Source of the DNA: Gammaproteobacteria bacterium
GTDB lineage: Bacteria > Pseudomonadota > Gammaproteobacteria > JAJFKG01
NCBI GenBank assembly: GCA_021156325.1
Contig: JAJNDI010000008.1
Coordinates: forward strand, 1-39,213
Reading direction: 5' to 3'
Length of the DNA: 39,213 nt
In this document: positions 1-8,150 of the stretch, piece by piece
Position numbering within the stretch: position 1 is the first letter of the stretch
Layout: each line of letters begins with the position of its first letter
Position numbers and translations under genes: made by a program
The notes under the pieces: generated by a model
What the model saw: only the letters and a program-made list of their open reading frames with translations
Told to the model about the DNA's origin: nothing
Databases searched by the model: none

Positions 1-1
1 C

Positions 2-769
2 ACAGTAATTTTTGAAGCGGGTGGAGGCGATAGTACAGAAAATTGGAAGAATGGAACTAATGGAAAAGAAACTACTTTAGATTGTATTGAAAAAGTTGCA
101 TCTACTTTTACTTATGATAGGCCAGGCTTAGGGCATTCTACCCCAAATTATAGTTTGACAATTAAAGATCCTATTACTGTAGAAAAAGTTGATAATGATT
201 TATTGAAGGTACTACAGCAAAGAAATATTCCAAAACCTTATATCATTGTTAGTCATTCACAGGGGGGTCTTTATGCGCAATATCTTTTAAGAAAATATCC
301 GCAACATTTCGTCGGTGCTGTATTTATAGATGTTTTAGGTATCGAAAATCATAGTGTTCCTGATAATCAAAAAGATGAGGTTAATAAATATCTTGAAGAA
401 GCGAAGACACATGATGCCAAGTATATGTATGATGTGTATAGTGTAAAACTTGCAAAAGAATATAATAATGTAACAGAGAAACATATTGCAGCTGACACTG
501 CCTATGTAGTTCCTGGCTTAGATATAGATATTCAACAGATTATGTCTTCAGCTAAAATGCCTAATATACCGATAATAGTTTTATATTCTACCTATATGGT
601 AGAAACCATGCCAAATTGGGTTAATGGACAGAAAGCAACAGCAAATCAAAGTACCAACAACGAGATTATAGAAGTACTTGGGGGGCATTATATTCACCAG
701 GAAAAGCCCGAACTAGTATGTCACTATATTAAAAAAGTTATCAACGACGTTGTTTCAAAACAGAATTAA
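2..769 (+). CDS. alpha/beta hydrolase, 5' end outside window
   Basis: The reading frame is open from the first bases of the window to the TAA at 767-769, so the N-terminus is missing. The visible part has the alpha/beta hydrolase layout: an early strand followed by EAGGG (oxyanion region), then YDRPGLGHS, then a nucleophile elbow SHSQGG with the catalytic Ser codon at 257-259, and a late GGHYIH carrying the likely catalytic His codon at 686-688. The elbow has Ser where the first Gly of GxSxG usually stands. A TTG at 155 could be mistaken for a start, but the coding signal runs straight through it. Substrate cannot be told; esterase or small-molecule hydrolase is as far as the fold goes. Codon use is markedly AT-rich compared with the housekeeping genes to the right, suggesting an acquired or fast-evolving gene. 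No signal sequence can be judged. Confidence 0.85.
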   Translation, partial: TVIFEAGGGDSTENWKNGTNGKETTLDCIEKVASTFTYDRPGLGHSTPNYSLTIKDPITVEKVDNDLLKVLQQRNIPKPYIIVSHSQGGLYAQYLLRKYPQHFVGAVFIDVLGIENHSVPDNQKDEVNKYLEEAKTHDAKYMYDVYSVKLAKEYNNVTEKHIAADTAYVVPGLDIDIQQIMSSAKMPNIPIIVLYSTYMVETMPNWVNGQKATANQSTNNEIIEVLGGHYIHQEKPELVCHYIKKVINDVVSKQN

Positions 770-830
770 AAGGGGAACTTTTTATTATGATTTACGCAAC
801 AACGCCTTCATTGCTACCGACAATAGCTAT

Positions 831-1282
831 CTAGCGGCCTGGGCCAGAATAAAATGTACGGCTGTCTTCTATAGCAAGCTTTAATGCTAAAGCATGATCA
901 TCTCGAATCTGCTTCTGTTCTTTTTCAGATAAGCCGCTATTCGATCAGTTTCTCGCTCTGCTGCTTGAGCACTCTCTTGAGGAGTCGGCAGTTTCGAAAT
1001 AGCGTCATGGCAGCGTTGAGTTAATGATTCCTCAAGCGTTCTTTGTTGCTGTAGAGCTCTTTCTTTCAGTGAATCCTCATTAACAACGAGCTTTTTACTA
1101 AAAAAAGAAACAGGGCTAGCAAATAGAGGCTGCTGATGAGTAGTCGCAGAAGGTGCAAGTGCGAGGTTTAGATGATGTGAAAGCGGCAAGGCAATTGGAT
1201 TTAGTGTGGCGTGAAACGAAGGCAGCGGAAACTCATACTGAAAAAGTATAAAGGCCGATGTTCTCTTATCCCTCCAAGCCCG
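831..1282 (-). pseudogene. Broken hypothetical gene, one frameshift
   Basis: On the minus strand one frame is open from 1282 down to a stop at 887, with only a TTG (1189) as an in-frame start. Its sequence looks protein-like well upstream of that TTG. Near 945-955 the coding-like signal moves to another frame, which reads LSEKEQKQIRDDHALALKLA and ends at the TAG at 831-833 after FYSGPGR. Joining the two frames gives a protein of roughly 150 residues with a Gln/Glu-rich helical middle. The C-terminal helix contains LKLAIEDS, which fits the L-x-x-A-x-x-x-S core of a ubiquitin-interacting motif, a weak but suggestive match. The 5' end runs into a repeat element at 1281-1350, so the original start may have been lost. 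Function is unknown. A sequencing error instead of a true frameshift cannot be excluded. Confidence 0.45.
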
Positions 1283-1350
1283 TCATCCCGGAAATTTTGC
1301 GTTAACTCCGACGTCATTCCGGAAACGCCGTAGGCGTTGTCCGGAATCCA
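1281..1350. repeat. Palindromic intergenic repeat overlapping the antitoxin 3' end
   Basis: The unit carries two CGTCATYCCGG-like blocks (1281-1291 and 1312-1322). The second opens an inverted repeat at 1316-1347: ATTCCGG and AACGCC on the left pair with GGCGTT and CCGGAAT on the right across a GTA loop. The minus-strand reading of this hairpin encodes the last residues of the antitoxin (FRTTPTAFPE) and its TGA. Short elements of this style are widespread in proteobacterial genomes; this particular family is not named here. Confidence 0.6.
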
Positions 1351-1682
1351 TTGTTTTTTCTTTTATTTTCTTTATTGATATCTCTAAACTGATTAATATA
1401 TACGTCACCATCGGGAAAATGTGCCACAATTTCAAGTTCCCCCCCCATAGCCTCAATATAATTTCGCAGAGTAGAAATATACATATCAGTACGGCGTTCG
1501 ATACGAGAAATATTAGCTTGTTCTGTATCTAAAAGTTCCGCCATACGTTTTTGACTCATGTGATAGGCTTGACGCAATTCCTGTAATTGCATTTCTTCCA
1601 AAATTTGCTTGGTTTTTTCAGCCACCATTTTTTGCGCTAAGGGTGTCATTTTCTTTCGTAGCTCATTAAATGATTTAGTCAT
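1314..1682 (-). CDS. HigA-like XRE-family antitoxin
   Basis: A 122-residue protein with a helix-turn-helix of the XRE/Cro type in the middle (about residues 37-85: LRQAYHMSQKRMAELL, then QANISRIERR as recognition helix, then STLRNYIEAMGG). The ending GGELEIVAHFPDG is typical of antitoxins encoded after a toxin of the Gp49/HigB group. It should bind and neutralise the toxin and repress the shared promoter. Its start overlaps the toxin stop by 8 bases, so the two are translationally linked, toxin first. The last ten or so residues are encoded by the palindromic repeat at 1281-1350 and are probably not part of the ancestral protein. Family assignment is firm; activity is inferred. Confidence 0.85.
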   Translation of the reverse strand: MTKSFNELRKKMTPLAQKMVAEKTKQILEEMQLQELRQAYHMSQKRMAELLDTEQANISRIERRTDMYISTLRNYIEAMGGELEIVAHFPDGDVYINQFRDINKENKRKNNGFRTTPTAFPE

Positions 1683-2037
1683 TGATTAATTCCTCATTTC
1701 TTAAAGCAGCAATATGTTGTTCATACAAAACATCAGCTATAGGAACAAATTTTTCATACCATCGATCATCGCCCGTTTTGTTGCCACCAACTAATAAAAT
1801 GGCTATACGTCTTGGATCAAAAGCATATAAAATACGATATGGCTTTCCAGCATGTTGTATTCGCAGTTCTCGCATGTGTGTATATTTTGATCCGCCAATG
1901 CCCGATGTATAGGGATAACGAAGACTGGGGCCATGCTTTTCTAGTAAGCCAACATGGACAGCAATATTCATTTGTTCCTCTTTACTCAGTTCATTCCACC
2001 AATTCTCAAACTCATCCGTATATTCAACTTCCCACAT
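1675..2037 (-). CDS. HigB/RelE-like toxin, phage Gp49-like family
   Basis: A 120-residue basic protein matching the Gp49-like (DUF891) branch of the RelE/HigB toxin superfamily. The N-terminus has EVEYTDEFENWW, the centre has SKYTHMRELRIQHAGKPYRI and the core strand is RILYAFDPRRIAILLVGGNK, followed by the usual WYEKFVPIAD. Members cut mRNA at the ribosome; the basic and aromatic residues in the RELRIQ and DPRRIAILL strands are where such catalysis resides. The ATG is preceded by AGGAT at suitable spacing. The antitoxin follows directly with an 8-base overlap. A good promoter lies just upstream (2056-2084). The pair may act in plasmid/chromosome maintenance, stress response or phage defence; the sequence does not decide. 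Confidence 0.85.
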   Translation of the reverse strand: MWEVEYTDEFENWWNELSKEEQMNIAVHVGLLEKHGPSLRYPYTSGIGGSKYTHMRELRIQHAGKPYRILYAFDPRRIAILLVGGNKTGDDRWYEKFVPIADVLYEQHIAALRNEELIND

Positions 2038-2055
2038 AGCAATATCCTATTATCA

Positions 2056-2084
2056 AGTATTACATAAAAGATATATGACGTCAA
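2056..2084 (-). promoter_or_regulatory. Sigma-70-type promoter for the toxin-antitoxin pair
   Basis: Read on the minus strand there is TTGACG (2084-2079), a 17-base spacer and AATACT (2061-2056), close to the -35 and -10 consensus, with the toxin ATG about 20 bases beyond. The region upstream is very AT-rich, with a (TA)n run at about 2115-2130 and the palindrome ATGATATCAT near 2135-2145, which could be an operator but is far from the promoter. Confidence 0.5.
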
Positions 2085-2193
2085 GGGCATATTTGCTTCG
2101 TAAATTATCTTTGGTATATATATATATATAACATTATGATATCATAAGGGTTTATAAGTTGCGAGTTTAAAAGATAAAGCTTCTTGGCTAAGC

Positions 2194-2940
2194 CTATAAC
2201 AGTTTTTCCAAACCATAGACCAATTCGGTTAAATCCATGACTCGCTGACAAGCGAGCGTAATGCCCGGCATAAAGGCATCGCGGCTAATGCTATTGTGAC
2301 GCAGGCTTAAGGTTTCTCCCTGGCTCCCAAAAATCACTTCTTGAGAGGCTAAAAACCCCGGCAAACGAATACTGTGGATGGGAACATCATCACACTTGCC
2401 GCCGCGAGAACCGGGATAATGTTCAAGCGTTGTAGGATCTTTAGGTGCCGCCAACCTGGCTTCTTTTCTTGCTTCACTGATCATTTGCGCGGTTTTAATA
2501 GCGGTGCCGGAAGGTGCGTCTTTTTTCTTGTCATGATGTAATTCAATGATTTCAACAGCGGGCAAATGACGCACCAATTCTGCAGCAAATTTCATTATCA
2601 ATACAGCACTGATAGAAAAGTTAGGCGCAATTATACCACCTCGTTTTTCACTGCGGCATTTTGTTTGTAATTTTATAATGTCTTCTTCGCGAATTCCCGT
2701 TGTACCAATGACGGGACGGGCTCCCGCTGCAATAATAGTTAAGGCATTTTGATATGCTGCCTCTGGCCTCGTTAAATCAACGACCACATCAGCCTTATAG
2801 TCGTGAATGAGCGCGCTCAAATCATCGCCTTTGACGGCTTTTGCCACCAACTCAATGCCTTCTTGAGCCGACAAATAAGACACAGCACATTGCCCCATGC
2901 GGCCCTTAGCGCCATTAACGATGACTTTGACGTTTTTCAT
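2194..2940 (-). CDS. dapB: 4-hydroxy-tetrahydrodipicolinate reductase
   Basis: DapB reduces the dihydrodipicolinate precursor with NAD(P)H in the lysine/meso-diaminopimelate pathway, in the cytosol. The 248-residue protein has the N-terminal dinucleotide-binding loop NGAKGRMGQ, then VIGTTG around residue 79, APNFS around 105, and the catalytic segment ELHHDKKKDAPSGTA at about 133-147 with the paired His and the Lys of the active site. Length is slightly short of the typical ~270. I take the ATG at 2940 (MKNVKV); an in-frame GTG at 2955 would overlap the preceding gene by 11 bases and is less likely. The gene lies four bases after the monooxygenase-like gene and is probably cotranscribed with it. 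No other dap gene is nearby. Confidence 0.95.
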   Translation of the reverse strand: MKNVKVIVNGAKGRMGQCAVSYLSAQEGIELVAKAVKGDDLSALIHDYKADVVVDLTRPEAAYQNALTIIAAGARPVIGTTGIREEDIIKLQTKCRSEKRGGIIAPNFSISAVLIMKFAAELVRHLPAVEIIELHHDKKKDAPSGTAIKTAQMISEARKEARLAAPKDPTTLEHYPGSRGGKCDDVPIHSIRLPGFLASQEVIFGSQGETLSLRHNSISRDAFMPGITLACQRVMDLTELVYGLEKLL

Positions 2941-2944
2941 TTTC

Positions 2945-3262
2945 TTATGCCGCACTCAGATCCACTGTTTTCATCGCTTGCCAGCCATTCACCATAGCTT
3001 TATCGACTAAAGTATCGCGTATTTGCCGAAAAGAGTGATAATGCGCAGTTTCTCGATGCAAAGCATGGGCTTTGGTATCAACCCAGGCTTCATAAATAAG
3101 AAACTCGCCTTTGTTCTCGGTAGAACGATGCAAGGTATAGAGTAAACACCCTGCTTCTGCACGGCTTGGCGCAATTAAAGCGGCCAAGGCTTTATAAAGG
3201 CCTTCTTCCTTGCCTGATTTTGCGACAAAATGTGCCGTTATCGTATGGGCTGTGTGTAACAT
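2945..3262 (-). CDS. Antibiotic biosynthesis monooxygenase (ABM/YgiN) family protein
   Basis: A 105-residue single-domain protein of the dimeric alpha/beta-barrel ABM family. Recognisable parts are the first strand (HTITAHFVAKSG), the GCLLYTLHRS strand near residue 38, FLIYEAWVDTKAHALH around 53-70 and the H-Y-H-S-F segment after it. Relatives are quinone or heme-linked monooxygenases or proteins of unknown role such as YgiN; the sequence does not choose. GGAG precedes the ATG at good spacing. It runs directly into dapB with a four-base gap, so both likely share a promoter in the 3263-3431 gap; a functional link to lysine synthesis is not implied by known biology. Confidence 0.85.
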   Translation of the reverse strand: MLHTAHTITAHFVAKSGKEEGLYKALAALIAPSRAEAGCLLYTLHRSTENKGEFLIYEAWVDTKAHALHRETAHYHSFRQIRDTLVDKAMVNGWQAMKTVDLSAA

Positions 3263-3431
3263 GGCTATTCTCCTACTCCATCATTAAAGATTATCTCAAC
3301 TCTTCAATCTTGTCTACTTATCTTAATAAAGATATACTTGTTATAGGGGAGGTTGCCATAAGTTTAAACTCATTACGTTAAGGATTGACCACATTATTCT
3401 TAGAACATAATTTTTTATTGGATGAAAAAAT

Positions 3432-3845
3432 ATGTCAAAATTAATCACTTGGAGCCATAAAAAGCTTAACAACATCTTCTTGCATAATATCAAAACGGAT
3501 ATTCTCAAGCATCTTGATGACATTCAAAAAACAGAAGCTATATATCGCAATCACGGGTTGTTTTTAGATTCTCTTTTTCCATTTTATGGAAAACAGAATC
3601 TGGAGAAAGCTGTCAATGAATTGGTAGATTGCGGATATCTAGATCGTTCTCAAAGTCATCTCAGCCTTACAAATGAAGGCGAACATTTACTCAAATGTTA
3701 CAATCGATTTTATTATCGTGGAATATTAAGCAAGATAACATGGTGGTTCAAAAACAATCTTGAATGCCCGTGGAAGTTATTGTGGATTTGTATGCTGTTA
3801 GTAGTATTCTTCGTACATCTCTTACTGCTTATATTTCTGCTGTAG
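3432..3845 (+). CDS. Small winged-helix-like protein with C-terminal membrane segment
   Basis: I do not recognise this 137-residue protein. Residues about 20-95 read like a winged helix: a helix (DILKHLDDIQ), a second helical pair (NLEKAVNELVDCGYL) and a beta-wing ending LSLTNEGEHLLKCY, the pattern seen in MarR/PadR-like domains. Residues 114-137 are an uninterrupted hydrophobic stretch (LLWICMLLVVFFVHLLLLIF) ending at the stop, so the protein would be tail-anchored with the winged helix in the cytosol. ATG is preceded by GGATG. The gene is AT-rich and faces the candidate effector gene, with 26 bases between their stops. It could be a membrane-tethered regulator; no partner is evident. Confidence 0.65.
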   Translation: MSKLITWSHKKLNNIFLHNIKTDILKHLDDIQKTEAIYRNHGLFLDSLFPFYGKQNLEKAVNELVDCGYLDRSQSHLSLTNEGEHLLKCYNRFYYRGILSKITWWFKNNLECPWKLLWICMLLVVFFVHLLLLIFLL

Positions 3846-3871
3846 CAAAGATGTTTTGCTTAAAAAGAAGA

Positions 3872-5137
3872 TTATGCTGCTGTTGGAAGTGGAATGCCCA
3901 CTGCTGTATTTGTCAATGCGGCTGCTTTGGTAACTTTACTTCCTTTGGTCTCTTTATGCGACCAAAATAAAGAAACTTTGCCATCTATTAATTTTGACAA
4001 CAATCCAAACGTTAAGACATTGGCAACTACTCCTAGAAAACGAACTGTAGCTGAATCACGATGGTGTTCCAAAATTTCTTTACCTCTGGGATCTTTATTA
4101 TCTGCAAGTGATGAATACCTTCCTGTGGTAACAGGATATCTTTCTTTTAAAACCATATCAAAGTTTTTAATTTTTTGTTCCATACTTTCTTCCCCTTCCA
4201 AGGACTTTTGTAATTTAATAGCAACCTGGAATTTATCATGCCGTTTACCGATATTTTTGTTTTCAGCACCTTCTTTTTTTAATGCTTCTACATATCGATC
4301 TGTTTCCGTTTTCAATTTATCAAATTCTTCCTGCAGTACCAATGAGCTTTTCAGTTTTTTTGTCGCGGTCTCTTCATCTGAATGGGGCAAAATGTGACGA
4401 ATAATCGAAGATGAATTTAAATATAAAATTACAAAATTTTCTATATTCTTTTCAAAAATCTTTTTTGTAATCGGGTCTGATATTGCTTCTGCGGTTTTTC
4501 TCTTTTTATCCACAAGGCTGGCAAGATCGGGATGGCTTTCTTTAAAATTTTCCGGCGCTGGGTTTATATTGAAACCAGATAACATAAATTGATAATCTCT
4601 GTAAAAATCCTTCTCATTAAGAAAGGATAATCTATCAAAAAGTATATTGTGCGGATTAATACCTTCCAGTTCATCTGAAGATGAGAGTTTGTACTTTTCA
4701 GGAACAGCAAATTTATCTTGTCGAAATTCTGGCCTCCCTGCTGCATGAGGAGGATTAAGATTGACTAAGAGTTTGAATAAATTATTATTTTTTTCATCAA
4801 GATTTCTATGCAATTCTCTGAGTGCAGTATCGTCTTGCTGTAAATTTTTGTCTACCAATTGCGGGCTAAGTACAGCAATAAACTGACTTTGTACTTCAAT
4901 AAACTTTTGAAGTGCATCGGGTTGATCACCCAACTTTTTGATTAAAGCTTCAACATTTCTTATATAATCACGAAGCTCATCTTGCATTTTCTTGTAAATG
5001 CTGGGGGTGCCTTGCTCATCAACAGTACCCAGCGGCATCCCATTGATAGCAGCAGAAAACTCTTTAAACTGAGTATTCCAAGCCGCTCTACTACGAGTAG
5101 GCACCGAGTCTGTTTTTTCTGATATGATCGTCAACAT
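3872..5137 (-). CDS. Hypothetical protein, candidate secreted effector
   Basis: A 421-residue protein that I do not recognise. It is hydrophilic and mostly helical with Lys/Glu/Gln-rich stretches likely to form coiled coils (about residues 45-130 and 245-340), no signal peptide, and one hydrophobic patch near the C-terminus (about 363-392: FLGVVANVLTFGLLSKLIDG then VSLFW), followed by a basic Ser/Thr/Ala tail. Large, family-orphan, AT-rich helical proteins with a hydrophobic patch near the C-terminus are common among Dot/Icm substrates and effector candidates in Legionellales, so this is a candidate effector by architecture and context only. The ATG at 5137 has GAGAAG upstream; a GTG at 5152 is a possible alternative. 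It stands alone between an opposite-strand small gene and rppH. Confidence 0.6.
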   Translation of the reverse strand: MLTIISEKTDSVPTRSRAAWNTQFKEFSAAINGMPLGTVDEQGTPSIYKKMQDELRDYIRNVEALIKKLGDQPDALQKFIEVQSQFIAVLSPQLVDKNLQQDDTALRELHRNLDEKNNNLFKLLVNLNPPHAAGRPEFRQDKFAVPEKYKLSSSDELEGINPHNILFDRLSFLNEKDFYRDYQFMLSGFNINPAPENFKESHPDLASLVDKKRKTAEAISDPITKKIFEKNIENFVILYLNSSSIIRHILPHSDEETATKKLKSSLVLQEEFDKLKTETDRYVEALKKEGAENKNIGKRHDKFQVAIKLQKSLEGEESMEQKIKNFDMVLKERYPVTTGRYSSLADNKDPRGKEILEHHRDSATVRFLGVVANVLTFGLLSKLIDGKVSLFWSHKETKGSKVTKAAALTNTAVGIPLPTAA

Positions 5138-5351
5138 AAACACGCTTCTCACTTATTATTAATCATTATGCTTTCAATAGGTTATGATACTGCAAGAACC
5201 TTAAGAAAATATTAAGCGTACAAATCTTTAAGTTGTTGATTATTAAGGTAGTGGATTTCAATCAGGGCTATAAAAGCAGTTGCCGGGCACCTCTTTTTTT
5301 GGAACAATACCGGATAGTCAGCGGGCCAATAGCCATCAGCAGAGTTAAATC

Positions 5352-5828
5352 ATGATAATCGATGATCAAGGATTTCGTGCCAATGTTGGGATCATCATCA
5401 CCAACACGCACGGCCATGTCTTGTGGGCGAAGCGCGTTGGCAAAGAAGCTTGGCAATTTCCCCAGGGCGGGATGAAGCCTCACGAAACACCCGAAGAAGC
5501 TATGTATCGTGAACTCAAAGAAGAGGTCGGTCTCTCCCCCGGCGATGTAACCTTGCTCAGCAAAACCGCCCAATGGCATTATTATCGATTACCTGCACAA
5601 TTTATCCGCCGTCACACTACGCCTTTATGTATCGGGCAAAAACAAAAATGGTTTTTTCTTAGGCTTGATACCAGTGACGAGCAGATCTGCTTAACTAATA
5701 ATGATGAGCCTGAATTTACCGACTGGCGTTGGGTAAATTATTGGCATCCTTTAGAAGAAGTGATTTTCTTTAAGCGCCAGGTATACCGGCAAGTTTTGCG
5801 TGAATTTGCAGCACTGTCGCTCGCCTAA
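5352..5828 (+). CDS. rppH: RNA 5'-pyrophosphohydrolase
   Basis: RppH removes pyrophosphate from the 5' end of triphosphorylated mRNA and so opens it to RNase E decay. The 158-residue protein starts like the enterobacterial enzyme (MIIDDQGFRANVG) and carries a perfect Nudix box at residues 39-61 (G39, E45, R53-E54, E57-E58, G60). The later PLCIGQKQKWFFL and PEFTDWRWVNYWHP segments are characteristic of RppH rather than other Nudix enzymes. It lacks the basic C-terminal tail of longer homologues. ptsP starts 27 bases downstream; this rppH-ptsP order is conserved in many gammaproteobacteria and implies one operon. The 5153-5351 gap upstream holds no gene that I can support. Confidence 0.96.
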   Translation: MIIDDQGFRANVGIIITNTHGHVLWAKRVGKEAWQFPQGGMKPHETPEEAMYRELKEEVGLSPGDVTLLSKTAQWHYYRLPAQFIRRHTTPLCIGQKQKWFFLRLDTSDEQICLTNNDEPEFTDWRWVNYWHPLEEVIFFKRQVYRQVLREFAALSLA

Positions 5829-5855
5829 TTTTACGTTTTAAAAAAGGCTCTTGGG

Positions 5856-8144
5856 ATGTTAAAAATACAACGCCGTATCTTAAAGGAATTTGAGAATGCT
5901 GATAACCTTGGTCTATCCCTCAACCTTTTAGTAAAACGAATAAGAGAAGCCATCGAAACCCAAGCCTGTACTTTATATTTAAAAAACAATGATCACAGCG
6001 CCTTCTTTTTAGTTGCTACCGATGGCTTAACCATTCCTGCCAATGAAACGGTTTCTATTGAATATGGTAAAGGCTTGGTAGGATTGGTCGCTACCCGGGG
6101 TGAGCCTTTAAATATCGACAATGCACAAACCCACCCGGATTTTTTACTGGTTGAGAAGGTTAATGAAGCGGATTACTGCGCTTATCTGGCTGCTCCCATT
6201 ACTCATAATGGTGAGGTGATAGGCGTATTAGCTGTACAACAAGCAGAAGAACGGCAATATGATCAAAGTGAAGAAGCCTTTCTGGTGACATTGGCCGCTC
6301 AATTAGCCGAACCTATCTCTCGCATTAATACCCAGGATGCGCTGACTGCTTTTGTTGACGACAGAACAGAACAACAGCTTCAACAAAAACGGGATAAACC
6401 TTTTAAAGGTACCACGCGTATTGCCGGTGTTGCCATCGGCACGGGCGTGTTGGTTTATCCGCCTGCAGAATTAAATGCTGTGCCGGATAATTTTATTACC
6501 CCTGCCGAAATAAACTTAGAAATCGACTTATTTAATCAGGCGCTCTTGCAGACCAAAGAGGCGATCAACGATCTCAAAGAGAGGCTTCGGACGAATATTG
6601 CGGACGAAGAATTGGCTATTTTTGACGTGTATATTGGCATTTTAGACAGCCACAGTTTTGCTGACGCAATTATTCAAGAAATTCACCAAGGTCAATGGGC
6701 ACAAGGCGCATTGCGTAATATCGTTAAACAACACCTCAAACGTTTTGATGCAATGGAAGATGATTATTTGCGTGAACGCGCAACCGATATCCATGATTTG
6801 GGACAACGACTATTAGCGCAATTACAAAAACAGCAAAAAACCAAAATTCATTACCCTTTGGATACAATTCTAGTGAGTGAATCGATCACCCCGGCGGCAT
6901 TGGCAGAAGTGCCTGAAGGTTTCTTAAAAGGAATGATCTCGGTTAAAGGCTCTGAAAATGCGCATGTTGCTATCCTGGCTCGCGCTATGGGTGTTCCCAC
7001 CATTATGGGCATCAGCAATATCAATGTAGCACAATTAGATACACAATGTATCATTGTAGATGGCTATCATGGCAGAGCGTATGTTGCGCCAAGTGAAGCA
7101 TTATTACATCAATATCAAACTTTATTAAAAGAAGAACAAGAACTCTATGCGGATTTGGAAACGCTGCGAGATCTGCCCGCAGAAACACCTGACGGACATT
7201 GCGTTGCATTGTGCGTAAATATCGGGATCGCCGCCGATGCCGGCTTATCTTTAACAGTAGGCGCCGAAGGGGTTGGTTTATACCGCAGTGAAGTACCGTT
7301 TTTAGTGCGAGAAAACTTTCCCACGGAAGAAGAACAACGCGCTATTTACCGTCAAATACTGGCGGCTTTTGCGCCTCGTCCTGTCATCATGCGTACCCTC
7401 GATGTAGGAGGAGATAAAACACTGCCTTACTTTCCTATTAAAGAAGAGAATCCTTCACTGGGTTGGCGCGGAATTCGAGTGACATTAGATCACCCTGAAA
7501 TCTTTCGCACGCAGCTTCGAGCCATGTTAAAAGCCAGTGAAAGTTTAAATAATTTACGGATTATGTTTCCCATGGTAACCGCTATCCGCGAACTTGATGA
7601 AGCCTTACGTCTATTACGGCAAGTACATCAGGAAATTACCGAAGAAGGCATGATCGTTAATATGCCTTTGGTAGGCGCTATGATAGAAGTGCCTGCTGCA
7701 GTCTATCAAGCGCGTTTGATTGCAAGACGCGTTGATTTTCTCTCGGTTGGCAGCAATGATTTAACGCAATATTTGTTAGCCGTTGATCGTAATAACAGCC
7801 GGGTTGCCCGTTTATATGATTCATTTCACCCTGCTGTATTGGCAGCTTTGGTAAAAATCGTTGAAGATGCTCATAGTGAAGGAAAACAAGCGAGCATTTG
7901 CGGTGAAATCGCAGGCGATCCAGCGGCTGCTATCATTCTGCTTGGGATGGGTTACGACGCCTTCAGTATGAATTCAACCTCTTTGCTGCGCATTCGATGG
8001 GTTATTCGTAATATCCCCTTGCGTCAGGCGCGGGAACACTTGCGTGAGGTAATAGGTATGGAAGATCCGCTCCTCATTCGCCGGTTTTTGGAACAACAAT
8101 TGGAAAGCGCTGGATTGGGCGGATTGGTCCGGGCAGGGAAATAA
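5856..8144 (+). CDS. ptsP: PEP-protein phosphotransferase, enzyme I-Ntr
   Basis: EI-Ntr takes phosphate from PEP and passes it to NPr, then to EIIA-Ntr, a regulatory phosphorelay tied to nitrogen status, potassium and the envelope. The 762-residue product has an N-terminal GAF domain (about 15-165, ending QYDQSEEAFLVTLAAQLAE), the EI N-terminal helical domain (about 185-320), the phosphohistidine domain with the active-site His370 (SENAHVAILARAMG), and the PEP-binding barrel (about 445-735: VGLYRSEVPFL, SVGSNDLTQYLLAVDRNN, CGEIAGDP). All key elements are intact. It follows rppH by 27 bases and ends six bases from the stop of folB on the other strand. ptsO/ptsN partners are not in the window. 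Confidence 0.95.
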   Translation: MLKIQRRILKEFENADNLGLSLNLLVKRIREAIETQACTLYLKNNDHSAFFLVATDGLTIPANETVSIEYGKGLVGLVATRGEPLNIDNAQTHPDFLLVEKVNEADYCAYLAAPITHNGEVIGVLAVQQAEERQYDQSEEAFLVTLAAQLAEPISRINTQDALTAFVDDRTEQQLQQKRDKPFKGTTRIAGVAIGTGVLVYPPAELNAVPDNFITPAEINLEIDLFNQALLQTKEAINDLKERLRTNIADEELAIFDVYIGILDSHSFADAIIQEIHQGQWAQGALRNIVKQHLKRFDAMEDDYLRERATDIHDLGQRLLAQLQKQQKTKIHYPLDTILVSESITPAALAEVPEGFLKGMISVKGSENAHVAILARAMGVPTIMGISNINVAQLDTQCIIVDGYHGRAYVAPSEALLHQYQTLLKEEQELYADLETLRDLPAETPDGHCVALCVNIGIAADAGLSLTVGAEGVGLYRSEVPFLVRENFPTEEEQRAIYRQILAAFAPRPVIMRTLDVGGDKTLPYFPIKEENPSLGWRGIRVTLDHPEIFRTQLRAMLKASESLNNLRIMFPMVTAIRELDEALRLLRQVHQEITEEGMIVNMPLVGAMIEVPAAVYQARLIARRVDFLSVGSNDLTQYLLAVDRNNSRVARLYDSFHPAVLAALVKIVEDAHSEGKQASICGEIAGDPAAAIILLGMGYDAFSMNSTSLLRIRWVIRNIPLRQAREHLREVIGMEDPLLIRRFLEQQLESAGLGGLVRAGK

Positions 8145-8150
8145 GTTTTG

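Noticed and set aside
2112-2131. A (TA)n tract between dapB and the toxin gene
   Set aside because: Simple AT-rich spacer upstream of a promoter; too short and common to call a distinct element.
3894-4397. A 167-codon plus-strand frame within the candidate effector gene
   Set aside because: Ser/Phe-rich antisense shadow; the minus-strand frame is longer, has a plausible start and helical composition.
3872-5137. A specific named Legionella or Coxiella effector
   Set aside because: No motif allows naming; only general architecture points to secretion.
5268-5579. A 103-codon minus-strand frame over the start of rppH
   Set aside because: It mirrors the clearly conserved rppH N-terminus and Nudix box and has no features of its own.
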